From Termitomyces sp. T153 (taxonomy: Eukaryota > Basidiomycota > Agaricomycetes > Agaricales > Lyophyllaceae), in contig JACKQL020000229.1 in NCBI GenBank assembly GCA_018296165.2, forward strand, positions 1 through 38,351: DNA of 38,351 bases, written 5' to 3'. The notes under the pieces are model-generated. The model searched no databases and had not been told where the DNA came from. It was given only the letters and a program-made list of their open reading frames with translations. Made by a program: the position numbers and the translations under genes. This document shows, piece by piece, positions 22,703 through 32,958 of this stretch. The first letter of the stretch is position 1, and each line of letters begins with the position of its first letter.

Positions 22703-24153
22703 TACACCTGTCAGTCTCTTTTTTTTTGGGAGGTAATAGGACTAACAGAATCCTATGAGTGTGCATAAATACTTTTCTGATTCAAGGCAAATTACCCAAT
22801 TCAAGACTGAAGTTTCCTCTTGTGGTGGGCTCCAAATGATGAACCTGCTAGTTCCTGTATGCAAATACAAAAAGTAGTAGATGATAGGTACTAGAGTTGT
22901 TACAACACTAATACTAATCTAAATGGGATGGGCTCCTTCTGTCTCTCTGGGCTGGCACAGGGCACCTGCTGATTCTGAGTTCAGGGAAATGGTATTAATA
23001 AATACCATGCTTTGCTTCAAGTCAGGAAGATTCCCAGTGAATAGAGTATATCTGTATATAGCAAACAGGGGTTGGGACATGGTGTACAAAGTACAAAAGG
23101 TAGGGTTTTCTGAGTGAGTGCACACAGCTGCTTTGGGTTTGCCACACAGGCTAGGCCACACAGGCAAAGGTAGTCACACAGACAGAAAGCCACACAGGCA
23201 AAACAAAGAATCAGTGGAGACCTTGGTACAGTGGCATAGCACCACACAAAAGTTCCAAGTCACACAGAAAAAGCTACCTGAACACAAAACTTGCCTGTCT
23301 TCAATTACATGAGGAAAGAGGACAAACATGGGGCAGTCAAAACTTGTATTTGTTACACTACAGTGTGGACTATATACAAGACTAAGACTAGTATGTCAAC
23401 AAGTGTGATATGCACTCAGCAATCCAGCTATTGTAGGGTATAGGGTATGGAGTGTCTGGACCACTGGGCAAAGGGTACTGAGCCCCATCCATATGGTCTT
23501 TCATCCAAATAAATCTGTTCTCAGCTAAGGGTTTTCTATTCTGAGTTTCTAAGCATTCCTATTGGGGTGCCCTCAGTTCTAGGCCATTTACCAAGGCTCT
23601 GGCACTGGTGTCTGGGTGATCCAGTGGTGAAATTCTCACACCACAACTGGCTGGACAATGTCCCTGTCTCCACTGCTCAAATGGAAAGCTTATTTTCTGT
23701 GATCCAATAGCTTTTGGCCTAAGCTTCAACATTCTAGTCCAAAATTCTACCAAGCCCTGAGGTAAGGCAAGCTGTGCCTGACTCCCCAATACCACCTTTG
23801 TTCAATCATGAACAGATGCTTGCCAACAGTTGTTCTTCCTGGCATCCAGTGGGTACAAATCCCTCCAAAGTCATTCCCAATTTCTGCTTTGTCCTGCTGG
23901 CATATGCTCCTCAATACTACTCTGGTAGCCTTCAGTAGTATAGCCCATGACCTCCATACAGCTGGTAATCCATGGCTCTGTCCAATGCAAGGGTATTCAA
24001 ATATCGCCCACATCCCTGGCATGCATGCCTGGTTGTCACTACAATTTGGATTGCTATAGCTGCAGAGTTACAACTATTATGGTATTTCATATCTGTCCTA
24101 ATAGCTGGTAATGAGTTTAATAATATAGTATTATTTGCAAAATTAATGCTTGA
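22703..24153. other. Unassigned repeat-like sequence between elements
   Basis: This is CpG-depleted with no recognisable gene. The side next to the gag could be its 5' leader or LTR. 23118-23215 holds several CACACAGGC-like words (CCACACAGGCTAGGC, CCACACAGGCAAAG, CCACACAGGCAAAAC). Frames at 23747-24022 (minus) and 23808-24059 (plus) are open but match nothing I know. Confidence 0.35.
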
Positions 24154-24544
24154 ATGGGTATACACCCTATCAACAGGAGGATTTGCAATCACAAACAGTC
24201 TAAACCCAGATGGAAACCAAGGGAGCATGTGATTCACACATTGAGGGAGGTGTTCAGTAGACTCGCACAGTGCACGACAAAACATGCATTCATAGGTGAG
24301 TACTATGCAAAATTTGTACCCAACAAGAAAATAGAGTGCATGTGCAGATAGTGGTTCCAAACACAGGAACATATAATCTGAGAATGCCAGAAATCTGAGA
24401 AATACTGGGAGATATTGAGGGAGGCAGACAAACAGCTGGAGCTGGGTGTACTGCTAGGGATGAAGAAAGGACTAGAGGTGACAACCATTCCTCAAGAAGA
24501 CCAGCACATTCACCAAGACAGAGAACCCATGAAGGACAAGAGAT
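24154..24544 (+). pseudogene. LINE C-terminal fragment, second LINE
   Basis: The plus strand reads a LINE ORF2 C-terminus: LAQCTTKHAFIGEYYAKFVP, then a decayed zinc finger (IECMCR, with HIIxEC after one stop), then LLGMKKGLE. A TAG interrupts the frame at 24349-24351. Everything upstream of the finger is missing or unrecognisable. This LINE differs in sequence from the one at 19.3-21.4 kb. Confidence 0.8.
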
Positions 24545-25062
24545 GAACCAACTGAAGGAGACAAGGAAAACAATGAGGAAGAAGAGAGGTGGTGGGAGAG
24601 AATGGAGGGGCATGTGGCATAGGGAAGGAGAGAAAAATGGGACTGGATGAGAGGGAGAGGCTGGGGAGCAAGTAGGCAAGGAAGGTAATGGACGAAGAAT
24701 GGCAAATTACTAGAAGATATGAAGGCATGAAGGAAAGGAGAGGCTAGATGCAAGTACACAAACCATGGGAGGTCAAGACACCCTGCGTATGCGAAGACAT
24801 TGGAGGAACAAATTATGACTAAGGTACAGACACAGGCCACCACAAAATTCCATGTTCCTCCCTGGATGTGACCGTGCCAGACACAAGCCACAAGGGATTC
24901 TGTGAAGAGAGTCCTAATGCCTAATGATTTATGGACACCGATACAATCACAATGCATAGCGATACTTATCATTGGTGTAGAGTTGATAACTTACTTTACC
25001 CCCGCCTCTTAGCCCTGTATTGTGGCTTGCCGGCAGTATAAACAGAGCTCATTCATTCATTC
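24545..25062 (+). mobile_element. LINE 3' untranslated region and tail
   Basis: After the ORF end comes a strongly purine-rich stretch (about 24500-24760), then TATAAACAGAGCTC followed by a short ATTC tandem repeat at about 25048-25062. A simple repeat in place of poly-A is common at the 3' end of fungal LINEs. CpG reappears from about 24785. The element abuts the downstream region of HNH copy C. Confidence 0.65.
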
Positions 25063-25203
25063 CATACACATACATGTCCAACAACAAATTTGACTGCTGC
25101 CACATTACTGTATTGCCACATGATGGAAATGAATGACAATCAATATGTAGATGAGATGTACAAATCGAATAATGCTGGGTATGTGCGAGGCAAATGTACT
25201 GAT
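25063..25203 (-). other. 3' flanking sequence of HNH copy C
   Basis: Read on the minus strand, it shares words with the 3' flank of copy B near 13000-13070 (TCTACATATTGATTG, a GTGGCAGCA-like block). It is therefore part of the family's conserved 3' untranslated or flanking region. No gene lies within it. Confidence 0.55.
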
Positions 25204-26680
25204 TCATGCCATAATAGATGAACTGAGCAACTTGTCTGGAATAGACTGCGTCCGATGAGGCGCGTACATCTCAAGAGACGAGTTTTCCTCATTACGGCCC
25301 AATTTGTTGTCATTCAACAAAACCGAGCCAACCATCGTCGGTGACCCTGTGTCTATGTCTGGTTTTTCTTCCGTCTTCTCCAGTTTAGTTACTTCTATGA
25401 CTTCCGCTTGCATAGGTTCCAAGTCCGGCGTCATCAGACCAGGCTGCAGATCAGCAACCCAACGCCGCATACGTGCCTGGAATGCAGAGTCTGCCTCGTC
25501 CACAACGTATTCATCTCCGTCATCATCAGAGCTGGCCTCCCCATCCTCACGGTCAGGGATGTGGGTCACGGAGTCCGTAGGTCGTAGGCCAACTTCATCA
25601 ATGTCCCAAGCATGAGTACCGGGCCGCAGTTTGGGTACTGTGAGCTGACTACTGCCGCAAGATAATATCTGAGCTTCGTCTCCCTGGTCAGTAGTTGGGT
25701 TCTCTATGAAATAAGAGGGAACGGTCCATCTTTTCCACATCCGGTACGTGCCCCGACAAGTACGATCGGCCCTACGGTATTTCTTAAAATATGGCTGGTA
25801 TCCCTCATCTTTCTCGAGATTGCGTACAACATGCTCATGTTTCCTGATCTCCTGATACAGGTCGATGAGAACATAGTGCGGTTGAACATGCAGCCGCAAA
25901 ACTGGCAAAGTAGTATAAGGGAAAACATGTTCTTGTGACAGGTTGTCTCCTTCGAAACGATTGATGGTATTCTCCATCCCGGGTAAGGGAACAAAGACAT
26001 AGTCGAAGCCGTCCTTGCCTACATATGCAGTCTAACGTAACTCGTCATGTGCTGTGTCAGTGAGGATGATCGGAAAACACACCTCAATTGGATTTTTGAT
26101 AGTAAAATCCGTATTGGTAATGTATTCGATCTGCGGCACATCTATTGGTAGCAGAGCCCACAGACCCGACTCAAACATCCGACGAAGTTCTGGTGTTACT
26201 GGCAAAAATCCAGGCTGTGTCCTAACCTGCCACCAAGAGATCACTCACAATACATCGTGTTTGCCTTCGAACTGAAATCTAGTTCTCTATACCTGAATCC
26301 CCATGCAAACTCAAGTTTCATCAACTTTAAGAAGATCCGGTGAACGGTATTGTGGGACATGATCTTTCCGGATTCATCATGTCCTCCTCAAAGACCCAAG
26401 GACGGAGAACGTGGCAAGGTTCTACGGAGTCCGAATTGAGTGTTATCACACATTCTTGACGCATGTCATACGGCGTTGGCGAACCGACGAGAAGACAAAG
26501 ATGACCGAACCTTTGTGACAAACTATAAATACTGAGTTCGGTGAGATCACGTGAGTCCTCGCATACCAAAAACTTTAAATTTCGTTCACCCTGATTCACT
26601 GGTACTTCCCAGGCATCGAGATCGGCACGGTATGTGTACGAGCCGTGTTAGGAAATCACATGTTCTGACGTCCTCTTGTT
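25204..26680 (-). pseudogene. HNH-nuclease-like family, copy C
   Basis: On the minus strand the exons are: an upstream exon down to 26375 (CVITLNSDSVEPCHVLR, with the first HNH histidine), 26324-26249 (76 nt, FAWG), 26198-26083 (116 nt, LTPELRRMF) and 26031-25204 (HVQPHYVLIDL, CRGTYRMWKRW, acidic stretch, stop at 25204). The introns between the last three exons have GT...AG ends and match copies A and D in position and phase. The intron before the YAWG-type exon has no good donor: the base after ATGATG is A. Splicing there may fail, so I call it a pseudogene, although the last 276 codons are fully open. The motif lacks the second histidine (R in ELRRMF). The 5' start was not found; the frame is open upstream to about 26650. 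Confidence 0.7.
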
Positions 26681-26790
26681 CGGGATCAAATATAATCTGT
26701 CCAACTTTCTCTCTTCATAGCTGCAACCAAGGCAACAACCTAGGGTTAATAGCAGAACATTGACCACTGAACGAACTTGATCCATTCGAA
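26681..26790. promoter_or_regulatory. Shared upstream region of copies C and D
   Basis: Short CpG-containing interval between the diverging copies. Both would be transcribed outward from here or nearby. No clear TATA box was seen. Confidence 0.3.
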
Positions 26791-28238
26791 ATGTCACACG
26801 TAGCGGACTCTGCGGGGCTTGCCCGCGCTAATGCACTTTTTTGCAGCCACACGCGGTTACTTATGAATAGCTCACGTGATAACAACGTTCAACTTCACAT
26901 ATTCAATTCAATCAATTGTTCACAGTGCGATTTGAGTTCAGTCATTCTTTGTGTTCTCGTCATTTCACTAATGTCAAACGACATGCATAAAAAATGCGTG
27001 ATATCTCTCGATACACGCTATGTAGAGGCCTGCCACCTGATGCGTCTTGGAGTCTTAGAGGAAGACATGATGCGTTGGGATTGATAATGTCCCATACTAC
27101 TACTAACCGGATCTTTCGAAAGTTGATAAGACTTGAGTATGCATGGGGACTCAAGTACGGAACTCTAGATTTTAATTTGGAGGCCAACACGATATATTGT
27201 GAGTGAGTCTCTTATCAAATTATGACTCAACTCGAGTTTTCATCAGTAACGCCAGAACTCCGCCGCATGTTCGAGTCGGGTCTCTGGGCTCTGCTTCCGA
27301 TAGATGTGCCGCTGCTCAAGTTTATTACCAATACAGATTTTACTCTCAAGGAACCAATCGAGGTGTGAAAACCGATCATGCTACCTGACACAGCACATTA
27401 CACGTTCTGTCAGACTGCGTATGAAGGCAAGGACATCTTCGACTATGTTTTTGTTCCTTTACCCGGGATGAAGAGTCGTCTCGGTGGGGACAACGTGCCG
27501 CATGAGCATGTATCCCCTTATACCACCTTGCCAGTCTTACACCTCCACGTGCAACCACACTATGTTCTCATTGACCTGTGTCAGAAGATTATGAAACACG
27601 AGCACTTTGTACGCGATATTGAGGAAGACAAAGGATACGAACCATATTTTCAAAAATACAATAGGGCTGATCTTACTTGTCGGGGCACGTACCGGATGTG
27701 GAAAAAATGGACTGTTCCCTCAGATTTCATAAGAAACCCAGCTGCTGACCGGAGAGAAGAAGCCCAGACATTGTCTTGCAGCAGTAGTCAACTCACAGTA
27801 CCTAGACTGCGCCCAGGGGCTTATGCTTGGGACGTTGACGAGATCGGACTGCGACCTACGGATTCCGTGACTCACATCCCTGACCATGAGGATGGGGAGG
27901 ACAGTTCTGATGATGACGGGGATGAACGCGTCGTGGACGAGGCCGACTCTGTATTCCAGGCACGGATGCGCCGTTGGATCGCTGATCTGCAGCCTGGTCT
28001 GATGACGTCGGACTTGGAGCTAATGCAAGCAAACGTCATAGAAGTGGCTAATCTGGAGAAGACAGAAGAAGAACCAGACATGAACACAGCGTCACCGACG
28101 ATGGTTGGCTCGGTCTCGTTGAATGTCAACAAGATGGACCGTAATGAGGAAAAATCGTCTCTTGAGATGTACGTGCCTCATCGGACGAAGTCTTTTCCAG
28201 ACATGTTACCCAGTTCATCTACTATGTCTGTTGCGTGA
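26791..28238 (+). pseudogene. HNH-nuclease-like family, copy D (best-preserved)
   Basis: Exons: an upstream frame to about 27072 (KKCVISLDTRYVEACHLM, first HNH histidine), then 27123-27198 (76 nt, LEYAWGLKYG), 27247-27362 (116 nt, LTPELRRMFESGLW) and 27414-28238 (275 codons including the stop). Introns 27199-27246 and 27363-27413 have GT...AG ends, and the exon joins keep frame. The last exon starts TAYEGKDIFDYVFVPLP, then HVQPHYVLIDL, a CRGTYRMWKKW block, an acidic linker and a conserved tail. Only the junction after 27072 is doubtful: the expected donor reads CGTTGG, one base out of phase. It might still be a gene if that intron is spliced differently. Predicted nuclease fold; an arginine replaces the second active-site histidine. 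Confidence 0.68.
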
Positions 28239-29396
28239 ATATTCATTATATATCTCGAGCATCGCTTGCCACCTATCGCTATTGCATTTCCTCGATATAC
28301 ATACGCCACGCACATCCCCAGCATCAATCAATTTGTACATCACATATACATATCTCAATCGATTCTATCATTGTTTACTTTGTTGAGGACGAGGGACGAC
28401 TCGAACGCGGGCACGAAAAACTTTTGCAGCGTCGTTTTATTGGTAGCCAAATGAATGCTGCGTACAAAGACAAAGGTGTCGAACGGTGACGGGGACGTGT
28501 GATTGAGCTTCGGCGGCTCCGCCGTCACTGGACCTGCATGACTTGTGTCTGCCGCCTCCACTTGTATCTAGAGTAAATCTGAGAGGGTCATGACGAGGTA
28601 TCTCCCGTCTCTCTGGCGAACTTCGTATGAGCCAATATATCGTGTGGTATCATGTTTATCAGACTATGTTGATGACGATGGCTCGGAAATTAGCAGTCGC
28701 ACTTCGAGCGCACTTGTAGCGTTAGAACGCAAGAGTTTGGCGACTGGTATCTGCAGATTCTTAATGTTTAGAGGACCGAAGACTTTCGAGTGTCGAAATT
28801 AGGTGGCTGCGAGGAAAGACTTTGTAGAAATGATTCAAGAACTCCACCAATTCGGAGGTTGAGAAAAGAGGCGACTTTCACCCATCTGTCTGCTCATTGG
28901 AAGAAATACTCACTACTGAAGAGAACGCGAAGTTAAAGACGTTTAGTCCTCATTGTGGACACATTTTCCAGTGGTGTCCTCGTTTTTAAGACTGGACGAG
29001 GGAATCCTGAGCCGATGTGGATCCCTCCAAGGCATTCTGAGAAACTTTCTGTTTCCCCTTGACGAGTTTCCGTGCAGTGGTATGAAAGGATAGGATGAAA
29101 CAATGGCCATGAATCCATATTACTTGTGAAGTTGTACAGGTAAACACGAGTACGAAAGACTTGTCTTTCTCTGCAACTTACATATAACACTACCAAAAAA
29201 GAGAACAAAAAACTTGTTTTTATTACACTGCACGCGAGAAAATCTGAGGTCAAAACAATTCAAGTACTTTACTACTTCACTGTTAACATGGCCGTGGATC
29301 ATCGATAAACACGTAAAATACAACACATTGGATGAAAATCTAGTAAATGATGGCATCCATGTTATGACTCCTCTTGACCTCCGAACGAGTCTGGTA
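28239..29396. other. Intergenic region, CpG-normal
   Basis: The first 130 bases or so are the 3' untranslated region of copy D. After that there is no recognised gene. A plus frame at 28590-28802 (70 codons) is open but resembles nothing known to me. CGGCGGCTCCGCCG near 28510 is a short inverted repeat with almost no loop. Confidence 0.4.
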
Positions 29397-30736
29397 TCAA
29401 ATCAAGTTATCAGTTCCAACTTCACGAACATTGCCTACAGCGGCCTGTCCACTATCACCTTCCTCGCCATCCCTGCCCTCCTCAGCATCTTTCTTCACTG
29501 TGCGAGCTTTATTTCCCTTGAAGCTTGGAGGCACTGCTTTCATCCATTTGTCAAATATGTACTCGTAACATTGAGTGTTGACCGATTGACATGCTCGCGA
29601 TTTTGTGAGAGTTCCATGATATTTGCTTCGGCACGACGTAGTTTCGTCACCAAATCGAAGATGACAAGATGTGGCTTGATGTGCGACTCGAGTATAGGCT
29701 GCAGCGTGTCGTATGGCGAACAGTGAATCGTTACATCATCAACGGATATCTTTTCGGGAGCTTTGTCCTCATTCAAACGCAGGATAGGCCGATTCAATCT
29801 AGGGAAGGGAAGGAAAGCATATCGGAATGTTTTTTCTTCACCATAGATTTCCTGGATTTCAGGTCAGACTGAGCTCAGAACCGAGCAGAAGACACATTTT
29901 ACACACCTCTAGGGGATTCTCAACTGTAAATTTCAATTTTTTGAGCTTGGTTATATATTCTTCATCAAGGGACCACATTGCCCAATAACTTTTGTCAAAG
30001 GAGATATGGAGTGATGCTTCCATGAATTATCTTTAGAAACACTGAACAAAGTTGAGCAGAGAATTCAAAACATACGGTTCATCATGTTGTACCTTGAGTT
30101 CAGATTCAATTGACCATACTCCAATCCCCAAGCATACTCCAACTGTTTCATCTAACCATTGATACCTATGAATTAAAACCGCACCCATAAGAGTATGAGT
30201 TTTGGGCTCACCATATGATCATCATTGCCAACGATACCTTTGGGGATCACATGGCACGTTTGAAGAATGTCAGAGATGTCGGTTATCAGAGACACCAGAC
30301 AGAACCCAAGTGTTTTGTCAAATTCACATTTCGGTGCTGCCGCATGAGCAGCATCTTTCACAGCTTTCTTTTGTCGAGTCGAAAGCGATTTCGTCGTGAT
30401 GCGCATTGTCGGCGTGACAAAATCCGGCGCGACAAGACCACCTAGCTTATCCGAGTTCGAGTCCTCATCAGAAGTATTCTCGCTAGACGTTCCTTCGTCC
30501 GACCAATAGTCGTGTGAAGGAAGAATATTGACACAGTTAGTGCATTTACAACGACTGCATCGACCAACAGATTTGATGTTCCTGCACCGCTGGCAGGAAC
30601 ATGACTCGCAAAACTCATAATCAAGGGAGGACAGCTTTGAGGTTTCTTGACTTTCTTTGGGGGCCATTGCTGAAGGACAGTCTGGGGGAGGGGGGGTGCG
30701 TTGCAAGGCTGAATTCTGAGAGTCAATCATTATCAA
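29397..30736 (-). CDS. HNH-nuclease-like protein with duplicated cysteine cluster
   Basis: Four exons on the minus strand keep frame: 30736-30212, 30151-30076, 30016-29907 and 29851-29540, giving 340 residues. The alternative start MAPKES at about 30667 is possible. The N-terminus has two identical CX2CXCX2C clusters eight residues apart, then an acidic linker. The HNH core follows: TCHVIPK (first His), EYAWGLEYG, RYNMM (Asn), SLHISFD (second His). After that come ESHIKPHLVIFDL and a helix. The exon positions match the paralogs A, C and D. The protein as read stops at 29540, but another frame continues (CYEYIFDKWMKAVPPSF, then an acidic tail) to a TGA at 29397. That part matches the CRGTYRMWKRWTVPSYF block of the paralogs, so a one-base frameshift near 29600 probably shortened it, unless it is a sequencing error. 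Predicted metal-dependent DNA nuclease; the cellular role is unknown. Confidence 0.72.
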
Positions 30737-30960
30737 TCGATTGTTGAATCACACGTGATAAATTCCGTATTTGAAGGACAAAGAAAAACCTAGGGATACA
30801 TAACATGATCTGTTTGTGGGCGTCGAGGGACAGAAGAGAAAGATCTGAGTTCATGGCTGAATTCTGAGAGCTGCCCGAATCGATTTTGATTATCAATCGA
30901 TTTGAATCACAAGTGTCAGGTTCCGTGTTTGAAGAACAAAAACAAGCTAGGAAATTTGAT
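30708..30960. repeat. Degenerate direct repeat upstream of the HNH gene
   Basis: 30708-30795 and 30855-30955 share GGCTGAATTCTGAGAG, TTATCAATCGATT, TGAATCACA-GTG and TTCCGT-TTTGAAG. The unit is about 90-100 bases. It covers the likely 5' untranslated and promoter region of the minus-strand HNH gene. Confidence 0.65.
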
Positions 30961-31681
30961 AGGTGTCGAGAGAAATGCAGGAGAGGACTTGAGTTTCGAC
31001 ACATCGTATCGAGCAAGACTTCGTCGCGTTCCCAGCGAGACACAGAGTGCATATGCACAAAATCTAAAGCCTGGTCGCTGAAGATAGTAAAAAGTCAAGT
31101 ATTGTGAGATAAGATTCGCCTATCGATCATCAAAGTAATACCGTCAGGGTTGCGTTGTCTTCGAAAGGGCATAAGCATATCAAGCAATCCAGTAACACAA
31201 TCCGTAATCTATCTAAGTCACCCCTCGATTTCAGCCATGATGTTCGAGAAACATTATCACGGCTGGATATGGGCTGTAGATCAAGCCGGTCTAAGTTATT
31301 CCATTCGGTCGTCCGGACTACATTTGGAAACTTCAAGGGCAGCACTGGGGCCCACTGCTACAATTGTAAGCGGTGACTGCGGTGAGTGGTGAACGGAGGA
31401 ATGACACATGTAAATGTCGGGGTGAATCCAACACCGAGGAGGAGTCTCCCCCAACTTTTTGTTGTTGCAAAGTAGAACGCAAGAGAAGAATTTCAACCTG
31501 AACGAGAATAGGCAATAAAAGGTCATCCTGGTCGAGTACTAAGTCAATGCAAGGGAACATGTCCGCTGGATCGCACCATCACTTCCTCGTGGATGATCGT
31601 ATCGTGACTCTGTCTGATTCCTAGGTCCAGAGTTGTTACTCTGAGCCAACTCTAACCGTGAAAATTAACTTACAAATGCGG
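30961..31681. other. Intergenic region
   Basis: No gene was recognised. Several open frames of 60-80 codons overlap on both strands but have no family features. CpG content is normal. Confidence 0.4.
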
Positions 31682-31689
31682 TATATATA
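31682..31689 (+). promoter_or_regulatory. TATA-like box of the reductase gene
   Basis: TATATATA-type sequence lies 15 bases before the first ATG (31704) and about 40 bases before the second in-frame ATG (31728). The spacing favours the second ATG as the true start. Confidence 0.45.
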
Positions 31690-31703
31690 CTCCTTCCGAG
31701 CTC

Positions 31704-32671
31704 ATGACTGACTCTTGCACAAACTCAATGAATATCCTCATCATAGGCGGTTCCCGTAACATAGGTTACTATTCAGCCATTCGATTTCTAGGTGAGGCAC
31801 AACTCGCTGTGAGGAAAATGTTACTTGGACTCATTTTCCCCATAGATGCCGAGCATACTGTCACCTTCCTACTTCGCAAGGCATCCGTCTTTGATCGTGA
31901 TGACCAGATACAGACTGCTCTCAATTCTGGAAAAGCTCAGCTCGTCCAGGGCGATGCCTTAGTCAAAGAAGACGTTCAACGTGCATGGACCTCTGCGATC
32001 GCTCATGGGAAGTCTGGTTCTGTTGATCTTCTTCTCTTTACAGTGGGTAAGAGCTGTGATCGAGAATCATGGTTCATGTCCTGAATGACCACACACTGAT
32101 AATGTTCTTGTAATCAGGTGGCGAGCCGAGTTTCAGCCTAACTAAAGGCTTCGCTCTCTCTCCTCCAAATCTAGTGACACAATGTCTACTCAATACGATT
32201 ACAACTCTCCCAGACCTCCAGACACGCATCATCGTCATCACGTCGGTTGGTCTCACTCGTTCTTCCCGTGCAGAACTTCCTGTACCACTCAAGCCTCTGT
32301 ACGCATGGGTTTTACACCCAGCTCACCGCGATAAAATAGGCGTAGAGCGCCTGATTGCTCATTGTGCTGGCTGGGAGTGGAACGACAATGAAGACGGAAA
32401 AATACATCCCGGGATTCTTGCAGACGATTGGAAAGATACTCCAGGGCTCCCATCCCCAGGCTCTGTCCAGGAAGTAATGGTCATACGCCCTGGATTATTG
32501 ACTGATGGAGATTGTCTTGCAGACACTCCTGGTGGTAAAAAGTACCGCGTGAGCGAAGATGAGCTAGGGGGATGGACAGTGTCAAGACGTGATGTCGCGC
32601 ACTTTGTCGTCGATGTCGCCATGGGTCGGTGGTCTGAATTCTACAAACGTCGTGTCAACATTATGTATTAG
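31704..32671 (+). CDS. NAD(P)-binding Rossmann-fold protein (atypical SDR/NmrA-like)
   Basis: Three exons: 31704-31791, 31846-32046 and 32118-32671, giving 280 residues with no internal stop. Introns of 54 and 71 nt have GT...AG ends. The N-terminus (MNILIIGGSRNIGYYSA) is a glycine-rich dinucleotide-binding loop. VTFLLR follows at the second strand, then a V-GDA-type block, DLLLFTVGG, and RIIVITSVG at the place of the strand that usually precedes the active site. No YxxxK triad is evident, as in atypical short-chain dehydrogenases. It probably binds NAD(P)H and acts as a reductase, epimerase or redox-sensing regulator; the substrate is unknown. The start could also be 31728. Its two P450 neighbours suggest oxidative metabolism. 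Confidence 0.82.
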
Positions 32672-32958
32672 ATTGGTATCCTGATGATTCTTCTGCGTTG
32701 CTTTCTGCCGACCCTACAAAGTTTCTGTGACATGAAATAATCTGAATCACTTTTGTCCCGGTTTCGTCGGGGTCAACTGCTGAAAAGTCGTTTTGGCCGC
32801 ACTGAATGACAGAATTTACTGCGGGTTTGATCGCGTGGAGTTGATACAAACGCGTGTCAGGGGACATATGGTTCCCCTTCAAACTCGAATCCAAGTCGCA
32901 AACCAACCAAATCAATGTATAAATATCAGGTAAACACGTTGACCGAACACAGGCGAAT
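32672..32958. other. 3' intergenic region between the convergent reductase and P450-1
   Basis: No gene lies here. From about 32830 the sequence matches 35652 onward (GGGGACATATG, TTCCCCTTCAAACTCGAATCC, AACACGTTGACCGAACACA). The P450 duplication unit therefore includes this 3' flank. Confidence 0.6.

Noticed and set aside
23118..23215. CACACAGGC words as a possible regular array
   Set aside because: Spacing is irregular and only a few copies exist; it looks like ordinary low-complexity sequence in a dead element.
9900..24780. Ascomycete-type RIP as the cause of decay
   Set aside because: Losses are at CpG, and ordinary CpA is not preferentially lost. The pattern fits CpG methylation and deamination better, but dinucleotide counts were not computed.
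24472..24972. Open minus-strand frame of 166 codons
   Set aside because: It is the complement of a purine-rich LINE 3' region; low-complexity sequence lacks stops on that strand, and the translation resembles no protein.
28500..28520. CGGCGGCTCCGCCG as a terminator or regulatory hairpin
   Set aside because: The loop would be only two bases, and no gene end lies close by.
32359..32622. Minus-strand open frame of 87 codons
   Set aside because: It is a shadow of the third exon of the reductase gene.
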